From positions 8,878,633 through 8,942,632 of the forward strand of contig NC_087069.1 of the NCBI RefSeq assembly GCF_963678635.1: a DNA stretch of 64,000 bases, given 5' to 3'. The stretch's first letter is position 1. The number at the start of each line of letters is the position of its first letter. The DNA comes from Symsagittifera roscoffensis. Taxonomy: Eukaryota; Xenacoelomorpha; Acoela; Convolutidae. A program made the translations under genes and the position numbers. Shown one piece after another: positions 31,301 through 41,919 of the stretch. Below the pieces are notes generated by a model that was not told the DNA's origin, did no database searches, and saw only the letters and a list, made by a program, of their open reading frames with translations.

Positions 31301-33362
31301 GGAGAATAAACCGGAGGTGTTTCCTATTAAGATTCAATATTGTCCTAACGCTCATCTGTGCCCCTTTTTGAAACAAACTCCAGAAAACAATTCAGACGAT
31401 GCTTACGTGTTTGGAGTTCTTCAATAAATCTTATATATCTCTCAATGACGCTCAACTTTTATATCCATATCTTACCTGTTTGTCCATTTCAAATTGAATT
31501 GCCACATAGTCAAAACTATCCAGCTCAGAATTAACTCCTTCTACATTCCCTGATTGGGGGAGTAACCAACCCTCTTCTGTCCCGAAACTCCCCCCATATT
31601 GAGAATAGTCCTCCCCCTCCCCTCTGGTTAGACCTCGCTCACTTTGTTCATGATACGAACCATCAAAATAGAATGAATCTTCTCGTTGATCATGATAGTT
31701 GGGGGTTTCGGGATACTGTTCTTGTATATTATGAGAAGTATAATCACGTGCTTCTAGATTACAGTTGTTGTCATAATCTTGAATTAAAATTTCGATATCA
31801 TCCTTTTGATCCGACTCGAAATCGTAGTTGTGACTTTCAGGCATGTAGGGTGTGCTAGCGTTTGCTTTGGGGTGTGTTAAAAATTCGCCCGAATTTCCCT
31901 GTTGTGCCGAAAGGTCAAGAGATTCGTTGCCGAATTTACGTGTTGACGGTTTCTGGTTCTTTTTAGAAGTTGAAGTTTCATCAATTTGTCGAGTAAGTTG
32001 GAGTGAGTTTCGAGGTGTTGGATTGAAACTTTCTTGGTCGAAATCGATCGATTTTTCGGTGCTTTCATTTTGCAAAACATTTTCATCGTCATAGAATTCT
32101 TCAATACTTAACCCGCTTTCAAGTTGGTTTGTAGCAGAATTATGTTGACGATATATAATTGCATCATCGCCGAATTGATCAACTGGTAAAAACTGTTGTT
32201 CATTTGTTTGCGTTGTGTTGTCGGACAATTTTTTGTCGGCTGTTTGAATGCTCGCTTCGAAGCATTTTGGGCCTTTAGTTTGCACGCCAGCGTTTCTGCT
32301 TTGAATTCTCGGAGTATGTTTCGGAATTCCATTGCTGTTCGCATCGGCATTAAAGCAATTCTGGTTTTCGTCAATCTGGTTGTGGTGATGATTTTTTGAT
32401 TCGGAAGCTGAAACACCTGGTTTGGGTTGCAAACTTCGAAATAGTTTCGAGTCGTTGTCGAACTCGTTTCGACCGTATTTGTCGTAAGAACTAACAGGTT
32501 TCTCGGTTTCATTCGATATTGGTGTTTCTTTCTCGTATGTAGGAGCTTTTTTGTTTGAGTATCTATTAGGCGATGGCGACTTTGAACGTTGACTGTGGTT
32601 TAGAATACGACTATAAGTGTTTAGATTCCTGTCTTGGTTTCGAACCTGTGTTTCGGGTGAATAAGGTTTCCGCTCATATGATTTAGTTGGTGTTCTCTTT
32701 TGAAATGGAGAGTGATAGTCTCCCAATATAGCACCTTCTTTTTCGCTCAAGTGTTTGTACCTATCGTAGAGGTTTTCGATTTCAAGTCGACCAATTGGGA
32801 TGGTAGGGCTCTGATGGTAAGATGTTTGTTGGGTTCTTGTTTCGAATAGGGGTTTTCGGTCCTAGAAAGATTATTACGAGTAAAAGTAGTTAAGGCGTGA
32901 AAACAGATAAGTTGAAATTACCCTTAGTAACAAGTTACAAAAAAGAATATATTTTTTGCTCTTATCATGCGACTTTGAAAAGACAATTGAAGTAAAACTA
33001 TCTTAAACAGATAACGGAAAATATCGTTTATTCCACATAACTTGAAAAATTTACGAAATTTGAAAATTATGGAGAAATAGTTCCAAATTGATATTAAATG
33101 GAACAGAAAGTTGTTGCGAATACCGTGAAGTCTTCTGTGCTCCTGAATAACCTCTCCTCCCCCCTCTCGCTGTCTGGACCCAAATGTTCCCTCAACAACT
33201 CCTGAACCCGTTTCTCAGTTCTCCGCGTCTTTGCACTTTTCCTAGAGGTCAGACTTGTTGGATATCTGTTTCCGTTTTGCATGATTGCAGGCGCACTGTC
33301 TTTTATAGATGCAAACAGATGTCCTGTGCGTTGCTCCATTTCGCTTATTTTCGTGCTGCTAT
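24815..33362 (-). CDS. Multi-exon gene for a disordered coiled-coil-containing protein (partial model)
   Basis: Four exons on the minus strand join in phase through GT-AG introns: 33362-33124, 32861-31476, 29284-29125 and 25177-24815, and a donor at 24,814 shows the gene continues. I do not recognise the protein. It is long, polar and mostly disordered, rich in Ser, Asn, Gln, Asp and Glu, with a basic/coiled-coil stretch (NKLIEEERRRRRLLELESKK) and a second charged helix (IRQVQERRLKLDREKFN) that suggest a cytoskeletal or scaffold protein; that is inference. The second intron contains a whole B-box gene on the other strand. The intron after 24,815 holds the 9.4-kb LTR element. Exons beyond it, and any upstream of 33,362, were not found. 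Confidence 0.7.
25316..25371 (+). repeat. (CT)n microsatellite
   Basis: An almost pure CT run with two CCCT interruptions, in the intron of the minus-strand gene. Confidence 0.95.
25372..26940. other. Intron DNA, nothing further recognised
   Basis: Part of the 3.9-kb intron between 25,178 and 29,124. It has a short (CA)n run near 25,645 and no supported gene or repeat boundary. Confidence 0.5.
26941..28148 (+). mobile_element. TTGTTCCGAC-family element, interrupted by a foldback insertion
   Basis: It starts TTGTTCCGACTTTCGATACG and ends GGGCTTCGCCCTGATACGAG then CAGTCTTGTT, the same ends as the complete copy at 43,228-43,773. Both ends have small hairpins (CTTTCGATACGAAAG and AGGGCTTCGCCCT). 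The terminal GTTCCGAC is matched in reverse by GTCGGAAC near the other end. No ORF is shared among copies, so it is a non-autonomous element of undetermined class. A 662-bp foldback is inserted at 27,267. Confidence 0.75.
27267..27928. mobile_element. Foldback MITE with ~278-bp inverted arms
   Basis: Arms at 27,267-27,543 and 27,650-27,928 are inverted copies, differing by scattered substitutions, around a ~106-bp loop. The ends are AAAACTTGAATTTTC / GAAAATTCAAGTTTT. The two small ORFs (94 and 93 aa) are the same arm read from either side and share an ~55-residue stretch. That mirror coding is expected from the palindrome and is not evidence of a gene. The insertion site lies inside the TTGTTCCGAC element. 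Confidence 0.9.
28540..28890. repeat. Foldback repeat with inverted arms
   Basis: About 28,675-28,745 and 28,798-28,862 are inverted copies (AATACGCGGTTGTC, GACGAGTATGAATAC, CTGATTGGTTAATAT). One arm recurs at 4,365-4,445. It is a MITE-like element with outer limits unclear. Confidence 0.65.
29125..29284 (-). CDS. Small exon of the disordered-protein gene (basic coiled coil)
   Basis: Too short for an ORF scan. Acceptor TGTGTTCAG, then 53 codons reading QRNLRMSDVLTQNKLIEEE, five Arg, LLELESKK and a Ser/His/Pro tail, then one base and donor GTGAGT. The frame continues exactly from the donor after DKQ at 31,476. If the donor were not used, the frame would stop two codons later (TAG inside GTGAGTAG), so intron retention would give a short C-terminus. 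Confidence 0.7.
29285..29852. other. Intron/5' region before nested B-box gene
   Basis: No exon seen. A CAG acceptor at 29,843-29,845 lies 7 bases before the ATG of the nested gene, implying an upstream untranslated exon or trans-splicing on the + strand. Confidence 0.5.
29853..31427 (+). CDS. Two-B-box coiled-coil protein, nested in an intron
   Basis: An intact 524-residue ORF, the most complete family member here. Zinc ligands of module 1 are C6, C9, C21, C24, C38, C41, H45 and H50. Module 2 is a classical B-box 2: C63, H66, C74, C77, C82, C85, H89 and H92. Residues ~97-205 form a charged coiled coil (VFELLTELEVKEKP, ELVKEECKKLEEK). Residues ~270-510 form a C-terminal domain of unknown fold with repeated aromatic strands (ARIYDV, LWPYV, WDAKEKKVRFSH, ENKPEVF), possibly beta-propeller-like. 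This B-box/coiled-coil/C-domain layout is TRIM-like without a RING, so intrinsic ubiquitin ligase activity is not predicted. TTTTCAG just before the ATG suggests splicing or trans-splicing in the 5' UTR. The gene lies wholly within an intron of the minus-strand gene. Confidence 0.9.
   Translation: MTESVCVACEETFPNMQLYRCQSCSEKQDKSAANEFLCEDCLVLHIRKGHSIVDSKGNEPLICSKHSFVCTEYCKTCDVPFCVKCLRSHSKHELQLMDEKASEVKAKVFELLTELEVKEKPLRLKQEASLDICHKNQQLIEDLKELVKEECKKLEEKMLEKIDEKSKLNEDESNDLKIVYDKLLELQKTTRELLSQSNPKLLQNIVATANDIQSFEPHYNDSIIKESQVFSCDFGDIREMFEKKLDEFMKLMENTSNQIFNLNGYYQPLITRVESSMNEIKFSTVSVDKNNGAQNMSGLSCDERLECNTKITHIFQTSSRRSGNLHDVILILLKDKTARIYDVVKCCLEPCDYPKSANFLWPYVSPLNNCSLEWCHWDAKEKKVRFSHNVNLSFDSEQCPKIKMSSSYPFVLCFFDQNCDITLVYTSTNAIEKISKEVHQLESIDCITAWYADQILVWTVATKSVTSLKKQNSTFMIEQRISWENKPEVFPIKIQYCPNAHLCPFLKQTPENNSDDAYVFGVLQ
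31476..32861 (-). CDS. Large exon of the disordered-protein gene
   Basis: Acceptor TTTCTAG, 462 codons in phase 0 with no stop, then CAG and donor GTAAGA. The open frame would run only eight more codons to a TGA at 31,452, inside the intron. The start reads DRKPLFETRTQQTSYHQ, then GRLEIENLYDRYKHLSEKEG, probably a short helix. The rest is low-complexity and polar with many Ser, Asn, Asp, Glu and Tyr, ending in an acidic FDYVAIQFEMDKQ. No known domain is recognised. Its 3' end has a decayed copy at 8,636-8,795. Confidence 0.75.
33124..33362 (-). CDS. Upstream exon of the disordered-protein gene
   Basis: Acceptor CCTTTTCAG precedes 33,362. The first ATG is at 33,339, but the frame is open back to the acceptor (SSTKISEM), so this may be an internal exon or the first coding one. 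It reads a basic helix-rich stretch (RRTEKRVQELLREHLG) and ends RSTEDFT before donor GTATTC. The 262-bp intron to 32,861 keeps phase 0. Confidence 0.65.
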
Positions 33363-33469
33363 CTGAAAAGGCTTAATTTTTTGAACAGCTCCTACTAACT
33401 GTTTTTGAATGCTTTTCACAGAACTCCCAATATCTTTATTGCTCCGACCATTTCTCTTTTTCTGTTTTT

Positions 33470-33930
33470 CACGCAAAATTATCTGAATGGGTCGAATGTC
33501 AGAATGTCAAATTAAAGCCGTCAGTCGTGATTCGAATGACCTTAAAAAATTGCCAAAAATGTTTTCCAGTGTCGAGCGAGTACATCGAGCGCCCAATCTT
33601 ATATATGGTTATTTTAGGTCGTTTGCAATAGCTTAGAATCAAAAATTTCTGCACGAAAATCCCAAAAAAAATTTTGATTTCTTATGTTTTAATATATATT
33701 TTTTTGTTTTTCAGTCATTTTCTTCAAAAACTGATGTCCGTTTTGCCTGTTTTACTATTACTGTCGAATATGCCTAATTTGTAGTTTTTTTGTTCATTCC
33801 TTTTACCAAACCACGCAGAAGAAACGGCACTAATTTGAATGAAAAAAGTTTGTGTTTTTTAAGACTATGGTCGGAACAGTCAGTGCTACTTGCACAGTAA
33901 CAGGCTATCCTTGTTTTCTGCCAGAATTTA
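33470..33930 (+). repeat. Dispersed ~500-bp repeat, copy 1
   Basis: Related to 41,920-42,470 and 52,540-53,055. Shared blocks: GTCGTGATTCGAA, GTGTCGAG, GAGCGAGTA, CTGTCGAATATGCCTAA, GGCACTAATTTGAA, GGTCGGAACA, GTGCTACTTGCAC and GGCTATCC. No ORF is conserved among copies. Confidence 0.7.
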
Positions 33931-35089
33931 GTTTTAATTTTTAGGACTTCATTTATTGTGAAATTAAGTTTTGTTTTAATTCATTTTAAGCGGATGCTAT
34001 GTGACCAATTTCTTCTTTTTTCGTTTTTTTTTTGCTCTGAGTTTCTTCGCTCTGAATATCGCATGCGTCCTTTGCATCAGCTTATTAACTTTAGTTTAGT
34101 GTCGTTATCAAAATAATAAGAAATTTGTCAGTTGAAACTTACCCGAGAAAATTTTCGTCGACATTCAGGTTGTTAGGTTGTATGTAAAAATTTTACTTGT
34201 GATATATTCGATATAAATTTAAAAAATTGAACACCTTTGCACGGTGCGTTGAAATTGTAAATCGTAATCTGTAATTACTGAGTATCAGGTTACGTCGCTG
34301 TTGAGTTTTTAGCCGTAATTTCAAATTTTCTCAAGTCTGTGAACTTACATACCGTCACAGTAAATTGCAATTACTACTCTGTATACGCAAAGTTTTTGTT
34401 TTGAGCGAGTATTAATATGATTTACAAGCGTATTTACGTTTTTATGAACAGTCTTCGATTGTATATAAAATGTATCTGTCCCTCTTAGTTGAGATTTTAC
34501 AGATGGTTTTGTGGTCAAATGATGATTATATGATATAACTTACCGCCTGCGAGAAAACGAAGTCGAGAAACAGACCAAAATTTTTTGGCTCTGAATCTGG
34601 ACGAAGTTGAAGTTATCGCATGGATAGGCTCTAGAATTAAAAAGAGCCCTCATTTCTGTGAGTACATACTCTGCGGTACTGAATTCGCGGGGTTTGAAAA
34701 TTACGAGGGGGCGGGGGTGGTGGACCTTTTTCTCATTGGAAATTTTCAAAAAATTGTTTTCATTGTGAGGCTGTTCCAAATTATCAGGGGGTCCTGCAAC
34801 TTCGAACAAATTCTGACGGGGGGCCTAAAAATAGTTTTTTTTTGCTCTTTGTTACTTAAAGGGCAATTTTGTTAGCTTTTTTATTTATGGATACTCCCGA
34901 TGTGCTTATTGACCCTTACAAGTAAATGTTCTGTGACTAAAGCTGTTTAAAAAAGCTGAGGTTTCACTATGCCGATTTGATGATGTTGAGATTATTTGTC
35001 CAAACCCTGCCAGAATTTTACCCTAATCAATATCAAATTTCCATGCCCTAAGTCTGTACTTTTTACAATGCGAAGCTTTGTGTAATACT
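33931..35089. other. No gene recognised
   Basis: AT-rich DNA. Overlapping ORFs near 34,540-34,875 on both strands have no codon or splice support. A short GC-richer patch (GAGGGGGCGGGGGTGG) is at 34,705. Confidence 0.5.
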
Positions 35090-35460
35090 ACAGGGCTACT
35101 TTTTTTCCTTCCTAAGGCGCAAATATTTGTGCTATTTTTGATGGCCTTAAGGCAGGAGGCTGAATGAATAATTGATAGCATGTGCGTTGATTTTTGATTA
35201 TTAACTAGTTAACACAGTTGATGCATTCTTAATTCATCAAATGAGCCGACGAACACTTTTTATTTTTTAACAGAAAAATCTTAAAAACTCTTTTTCAGAA
35301 GTTTACTAACTCAAACAATTTTTGAAATGCATAATTTGTACCCAGTTTTGCTGTATGCTTTCCAATTTTTTGCATGCAAAGGTAGTGTGGTTGCCATTAG
35401 TTTATTACATTCCAAATTTATCATATGCAAAGTTGGTGGATTTTTTCAGCTAGCTTTCGC
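35090..35460 (+). repeat. Dispersed repeat, copy of the 39,235-40,075 family
   Basis: Shared blocks with 39,235-40,075 and 5,740-6,070: a CTTTTTTTCC start with GCGCAAAT, TAGCATGTGC, TTCATCAAATGA, ATGCATAATTT, TTTATTACATTCCAAAT and ATGCAAAGTT. Confidence 0.55.
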
Positions 35461-35572
35461 CACATTTTATAAGCGTCAGTGGCAATATTGTGGAGAATTC
35501 TGTGATTTCAAAATGCAGCTTGGCTTCTGTGTTGATTCGATGCATCAGTCGTATGCCTGGCTATAACTCTTA

Positions 35573-36066
35573 TTGTTCCGACTTTCGATACGAAAGTAAC
35601 GGAGTATTTGTGCTCGGGGTGGTTTTTTTTCTTCAAACAAATTTCGACTTTTAACTAGCCATTTTGACGGAATTTTTTTATATCATTCAGAAAGTATTGT
35701 TGTCCTGCGCTTAAATTGGAAAAGATATGTCACCTGTGATCATTTCTCGTAAAGTTATGGGGGTTTAAACATTAGCATTTTGGCCAATTTGGGACAATTA
35801 ACGCGTGATATATTTCGCGCTACTAACACGTAAGCGGAGATTTAATCCGTCATAGAAAGCGTTCCGAATTGGTTGAAGGAAGCTTAGTTGCTTTAATTAA
35901 TTTTTCGTAGAAGCGAAATTTATCACTTTGCATTTTATATGGCGTGTGGGGTGATGATTTTCACAAAAACTCCCTAATTTTTTTTACAAAATTTTGTTCT
36001 TTTTATTTTCTTTTTTTTTACATTAATTTTCGATGTTATTACTGCTTCATAGACCGTAAAAGAACT
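35573..36066 (+). mobile_element. TTGTTCCGAC-family element, 3'-truncated
   Basis: A complete 5' end (TTGTTCCGACTTTCGATACG) and the body match the family. The match stops in the ATTACTGCTTCATAGACCG region, before the GGGCTTCGCCC hairpin and terminal CAGTCTTGTT. Confidence 0.7.
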
Positions 36067-37424
36067 TTTTCCATGAAAAATATTTGTTAAGAGAGTCATA
36101 CAATCATTATTGCCCCAAATCTTTACTTTCGTCAACCAACAGACGTATTTTGGTATCTTGTTGTGGTACCAGTTAAATTTGAATTGACTTTTTTTAGTTC
36201 TTCATTTACCTACTCTGATAACATACAATTTCGTTTTTTTTTTCAATTTTTTCTTGTTTTTATTCAGTTTATATAACATAGATTTAGTGGTTTCTTATTG
36301 CGTCGTTGATGAAAACAGTTAATGATGCGTTTGTGTGTTTTGATGGCGTATTAAAACTTTTTTGAGCTTTGAAAGTTTTTTATGAAAACAATTATCAACG
36401 GTTGTCTTCAGTATTGTCCATTTTTTAACCGATTAGTAAGTTTCGTGCTTATTAATTATTGAATTGTGTTACTTGTAAACATTGAATTTACTTGTGGAAA
36501 CAGGGATATTTTTTTCAAAAAATGTGGTTACAAATTTTGTTCAAAACTCTGGAGTTTTCATTATCAACATGAAATTTCTCATGACAATTACCGAGTTAAG
36601 GAGAGCAGTGTAGGAATTAAGCTCGTTTTTTAAGTCTTTTTTTGTACAGATGCCTGGAACTTTGATTGAAAAATTCAGAAACCCTAAATAGACTTAAATT
36701 GGTATATCTTAATTTCTTTATATAGTTGCATTAGGGTTACGAGTCAACGTGAACTGATTAAATTTCGAAACATTTTAGGTGGAAACTCATCTATCTTACT
36801 GTATGTTATTTAATTAACGTTTAACTTTTCACTTGTTTTTGAAATCCCCATGTTAAAATCATAAAAATGACATTTTTTTGCTACTGAAGTCAAAGGTTGT
36901 AAATATTCTACACGAACATGGAAGTACGTTTTTTAAGGAAAATTGTTGAGGCTTAAAAGAACGAGCTTTAATTGTCAGCATTTCTTAGTTGCTTTGGAAC
37001 AATTTCGAATTTTCTTACATTTAATATGTTTACAAGCTTTTTTGTATGCCGTATATTTTGTTCTTTTTGACAAATTTTCTGCTTTTCGCAGGTTCAAAAG
37101 TTTCATGGTTTCTAAAGATTGTTTCTATTTTGGTACAATGCATATTAATTGTAATTGTATTAGGAATCTTCCGATAAGTTTTGGTTTCGGAAACTTTAAT
37201 GGCTTGTAACTATTTTAGAATAATTGTCAAATTTTTAAAATTTTTGTGCCACGAAATCAATGTCAAGTTCTGTCAGGTAAGACTAATACTTCGAAAAATG
37301 AACCAGAAATAGCGGTCTCTTATTTTTCAGGCTGGTATTAATTCTTGTTCTTATGTTGTTTGATACATATTTAAGAATGAAAGAAATAATTACTATGTAA
37401 GTCTTGGTAGTTGTCAACGCTCAG
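36067..37424. other. No gene recognised
   Basis: Very AT-rich, with many T runs. No splice-consistent exon, RNA gene or bounded repeat was seen. Confidence 0.5.
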
Positions 37425-37579
37425 TTTTGATTTTTCGTGGTGTGACTTCTGATTTATGTCTAATTCGTTTCAATTCCCTATGGTAAAAGGGCGGCAAACT
37501 ACGCTATCTAACAACGAAAGTGCATATTTTGCAAAAAAAAAGTTTGAATGGCCTAAGTTTTGAAAGGGACTTTTTTAAC

Positions 37580-37775
37580 TTGCGAGAGCAAGTTACTTGC
37601 AATCGGGTAGAAGAATTTTTCCTGGAAACAACTTGTTTGAAACCTGTCTGTGAAAAGTTGGACTTGCTTTCCTATGGAACCCTCAAGGCCCAATCATACT
37701 TGTTATAGTGGTGAAGTACGTATTTTGAGATCCTAAGGTTCTGGAGTTCGGATCCCGACCGGACCACCATTTTTT
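37580..37775 (+). repeat. tRNA-derived SINE-like element
   Basis: Head TTGCGAGAGCAAGT and TTGCAATCGGG as in the copy at 8,915. The tRNA-like B-box promoter motif GAGTTCGGATCCC is near 37,744, followed by a T run. Confidence 0.6.
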
Positions 37776-39234
37776 TCTGAGAAAACTTGAAATGTCTGAC
37801 TATCGTTTGTCTGCTTATGTTTTGAATGTTGTCTTCAGGTTTAAACAGTTTTTACTTTTAATGAAAGTCGATCACTTTTTTGTAAATTTATCAACTCTCA
37901 TTTTGAATTAGGTTATTTTTAGTTCCGTTTTTGTTTTTTTTTCTCCCTCAAATGCTTTCTGCTGATTTTGTATTGCTTCAATCATCTTATATTTCATCGT
38001 GTGAAGAGGAAACAGATCTTTAAGGCAATAATTATAATGGCAATTGTGCTCAGCGCGCGTTCACTTAAGGGTTTTCAGCTAATAAGCTGCTCGTTAAGTG
38101 ATTATGAATGCTTACTTTACGCTGGTGATTGCATTGCTTGGCGTTTTTTTTTTCGGAAATTGGATATCAGTCGAGACAATTTTAAGAAATATTTTTAAAT
38201 TCATTTTTCAATTTCCTAATTAAGTGTTTTTTTCTAAGTAGTGGTTTCGGTCTTTCTTTTCATTCGCTAGCTGATAATAATATGCTTTGGTTGTAGCGGA
38301 ATACCGAAAAATTTACTAATGAATATTTTTTCTATTTTCGAAAAAAAAATTGATATTGAAAGAGCTTAGTTTTGCTGCTTGCTATAATTCAATTTATAAA
38401 TCACATCCATTTGTTTTTTTTGAAGGATTGGATTGACTGCAGGACTTGTTCGCTGAATTATTATCTACCCTTTAATATAATGGGCCTGCTAGATATAATG
38501 ATAGAAAAAAAACTTGAAACATTTTCTTACACCAATTAGTTCAGCAATATAAGTTTTAGCTGCTTCACTTTGAGATTAGGGCGTCTGAACTACGAACAAT
38601 CTATGCTGGAACGATTATATGCTGGAAATTCTCAAAAAGAGATAAAACTTGATGTTATTTTCTTTCTGAAAAAGTAAATGTATTTGAAACTTAACTTTTA
38701 CACAGAAAACCTCTTTTTGTCGGTTCCTTCGTAGCATACAGTCAACGGCTTCGAGTGCTTTGAAATATACAAACTTTAATTATATCTTATCTTTTCGTAA
38801 TTAGCTACAAGATTGGTTCTTAAATTATGATGAGTAATTGGTTGTTCAGCAAATGGGCCCTAATTTGCTGACAAAAATGCTTACAGCAAAATTCTTTTAA
38901 AAATAAGACTCAATTTGCTAGAAGATTTGCATGCACGTTGTCGAATCCCTAACTGCTCAGTTGTAATTTTTTGAAATGTTTCAGAAAGCAATTTGAAGTT
39001 TGGCCTTTCGGTTAAGTTTTGGTGATTTGAGAATATATTGATCCATTCTAGCGATTTTCTGACCGAAAATCATTAACTGAGGTTTAAAAAAGCTTTAGTA
39101 GCTCAGATATAGGGTACTCGAAAACGTTTTTTGCTTCGAAAAGATGACTGACTGCGATGTTGTTGGTTCCCGAAAAAAAATTGAATTTCAATTTTTTCTT
39201 TTCTTAAGTACGAGATGCGCTAGTGTAATAGTAT
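37776..39234. other. No gene recognised
   Basis: AT-rich sequence without a supported gene. Small ORFs here lack flanking splice sites or paralogues. Confidence 0.5.
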
Positions 39235-40180
39235 GACTACTCTTTTTTTCTAACCGTAGTCGCAAATTTTGTTGCAACTTTTGGTTACACTACGGCTATC
39301 TGGTAGCATGTGCTCTGACATTCGAATAGTAATAAGGTAACAAAGTTGAAGCATTTTTGATTCATCAAATGAACCGAAAAAGGCTTTTTGCTTCGAACAA
39401 CATAGCAAATGTAAAAACTCGATTTCTGAAAATTTCTTCTATTTCAATATATCTCGCAATTTTTTTAAATGCATAATTTATGCGTAATGTGGTTCTTAAG
39501 AGAAATGAACGTAGTGAGTACTATTATATAGGTCTTGCTGATTTTTGTCGTTTTTCGCGGTTCTTTTTAAGTTCAGCGCATTTCGATTGTTAAAAGGAAG
39601 GCAAATTCCACTACCGAACAGCAAAAATGTAAAGGTCACAAAAACTTATCGAATTCTTATTTCGAAAATGGAAATTAATTATCCGATTTCCCAGCGAAAT
39701 AAGTTTTACCTATTGATCCAGTTTTGTCAATTTGGGTTTATTATAACACAAAAGTGTCCATTATAAATTGCTTTGCAAGTTCAAAGAGCTTTAAGGCCAT
39801 CTTTGTTTTCTTTGAAATTCAAAAATTGAAGATATTTTAAAAAAATTAAGTCGATTTTTTCTCAATTTCGTTGCGTTCATTACTCTTTTCCAACTTTCAG
39901 TTGGCTATGTTAAGCTTTCCGTTTATTACATGCAAAGGTATCTTAGATGCCTTCAGTTTGTTATATTCCTGATTATTACTTGCAAAATTGTGTCTATTTG
40001 TATTTTGTACCATTTTTGCTGCATCGTATTGGCAATTTATTAGCATATGTAGCTGCTTTTTTTGTGACTATGTTTTCCGATTATTAAGCGTTCGTGGCTG
40101 AGAGGACAGGGCGTGAGACTACTCCAATTCTCGAAGTCGCAGGTTCGAAGACAATATGTGTTTCTATTTTTCTTATGTCA
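39235..40180 (+). repeat. Composite dispersed repeat ending in a tRNA-like SINE block
   Basis: The longest copy of a family also seen at 5,740, 35,090 and (partly) 37,425, 47,712 and 61,310. It runs from CTTTTTTTCTAACCGTAGTCGC through GAACGTAGTGAGTACTATTA, TGTTAAAAGG and TTTCCCAGCG to a tRNA-like block. That block (40,088-40,152) has A-box GTGGCTGAGAGGACAGG and B-box GCAGGTTCGAAGAC, typical of RNA polymerase III promoters. Confidence 0.65.
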
Positions 40181-40350
40181 TTTTATAAAGCTGCTTGTTT
40201 TGTCGTGTTCTCACTAATGCTTGCGACGCGCAGCTTCGCCTCTGTGTTTCTATTCTATATCAAATATCCCCTTTTAAGTATTTTTCGAATGATTTTTTTT
40301 TTGATAAAGCATTTTGATGATTAAAACCTTTTGATTTGGCTAAAATTAAT

Positions 40351-40822
40351 GTTTCGACTTTTGGAGAAAGTGATGGAATATTTTGTGCTCTGGTTGGTTT
40401 TTTCTCCAGACAAATTTCGACATTTTAACTAGCAATTATTGACAGGAAATTTTTAATCATTAGAAAGCTATTATTGTTTTCAGCTTAAATTTTAAAAGAA
40501 ATTTCACCTGTGATCATTTTTCGTAAAGTTATGGGAGTTTAAAGATTGCCAATATGGGAAAATTAGCGCGCGATATATTTCGTGCTATTAGTGCTTGAGC
40601 GGAAATCTAATCCGTCTTAGCCATCCTTCCAAATTGAATTAAGGCATGGTATTTGGTGTATTTATTACTTTGCTATATGAGAAATATATCACGATGTACT
40701 TTACGTAGAGTATTGGGTTGATGATTTTCAAAAAAGAATTTCATTTTTTTTATAATATCCATTTTTTGAAGTGCACACTACTCCATCGACTTTAAAAGAC
40801 CGTTCGAACGTTCCGGTTTTTG
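40351..40822 (+). mobile_element. TTGTTCCGAC-family element, strongly diverged
   Basis: It keeps the order of blocks (CTGATT/GTTTCGACTTTT, TAACTAGCAATTATTGAC, TTCACCTGTGATCATTTTTC, GCGCGATATATTTCG, TCCGTCTTAG) but has lost the 5' hairpin and the exact 3' end. Confidence 0.55.
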
Positions 40823-41919
40823 TTCCCATTTACTAATTCCTACTAATTACATTTGCTAATTCCAACTGATTAAATTACAAGAAATTCGTTTTTCACATAA
40901 AAATCGTTTCGTATCTGACGCCTGATTGCCGATGAAATTTCCTTCAAATTATCTAATCTATCGCTTAATCACTTTCTTTGATTGCTCAAACGATATTTCA
41001 GGGAATAATTGACCTGAATTTGTCCTGATTTTACTTCTTGATATGTTATGTTTCGGTGATTAGAACGAGAAAGATCGTAGAGAAGGAAAACAATAGTCAG
41101 ACAAAGTGTCTCTTTGAAGACAATTTTTGACTTTGAATGACATTTGAACAATTCTGCTTTGATTTCAATCCATCTGGTTTTGAAAAAGAAAAGGGCAATC
41201 AGCAGAAGAGCATATTCGCGTTTTGATTCCAGATTTTTTTTTTCAATTTTTGCAACTGTTTTTTGTCAAGTTATACTATTATGGCGCACTTAGGCTTCAA
41301 TAATTTCTTTTGTCATGTACCAATTCGTTCCAGCTCAAGTCAGCGATACTTTTTTTATCCACTTATAGGAATTTTTGCATAGTTTTTTCCTATGCTATTA
41401 TTTTGTGATGAATATCCAATTTAAGATTATATTACTGTTTTCTCTAGCAATGCCGAATATTTTAGAGTAAATTGAGTTTACTAAATTGTGGTACTTCGTG
41501 AAATTCGGCTTCTTCGTAGATCTAGACCATTATGCTCTGTAAAACATCGGTTACATGAACTTCTAACCATTTTAAAACTAAAATCTATTGTAGTGTGTTG
41601 TGAAATTGGGTTGTTTCAATTTGCTTTGTTGTAATGACTTGATTCTCCATTGAGGATCATTCGAAATATAGTTCTTCTTTTCATCGTCAGTGATCAGTTC
41701 TTTCAGGTAAATTGGATTAAAGCGAACATTTTTATCGTAATCATGGATGCAAAGTCACAAATTTTTCTGTGGGTCTCATTTTTTAATTTAATTTTTGTAT
41801 TATGAAGAGAGTTTCACCACAGACTATTTCGCCACAAGCCGGAAAATGTGAACAAAATAAAAACTTTTAAAGGTAAGCACATTTTTTCATGAGAAAGACC
41901 ATGAAAATAAGGTACCACA
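40823..41919. other. No gene recognised
   Basis: AT-rich. The 60-aa minus ORF at 40,969 has no support. Confidence 0.5.

Noticed and set aside
40088-40152. Functional tRNA gene
   Set aside because: A and B boxes are present, but no cloverleaf with paired acceptor and anticodon stems could be drawn; it recurs as a SINE block.
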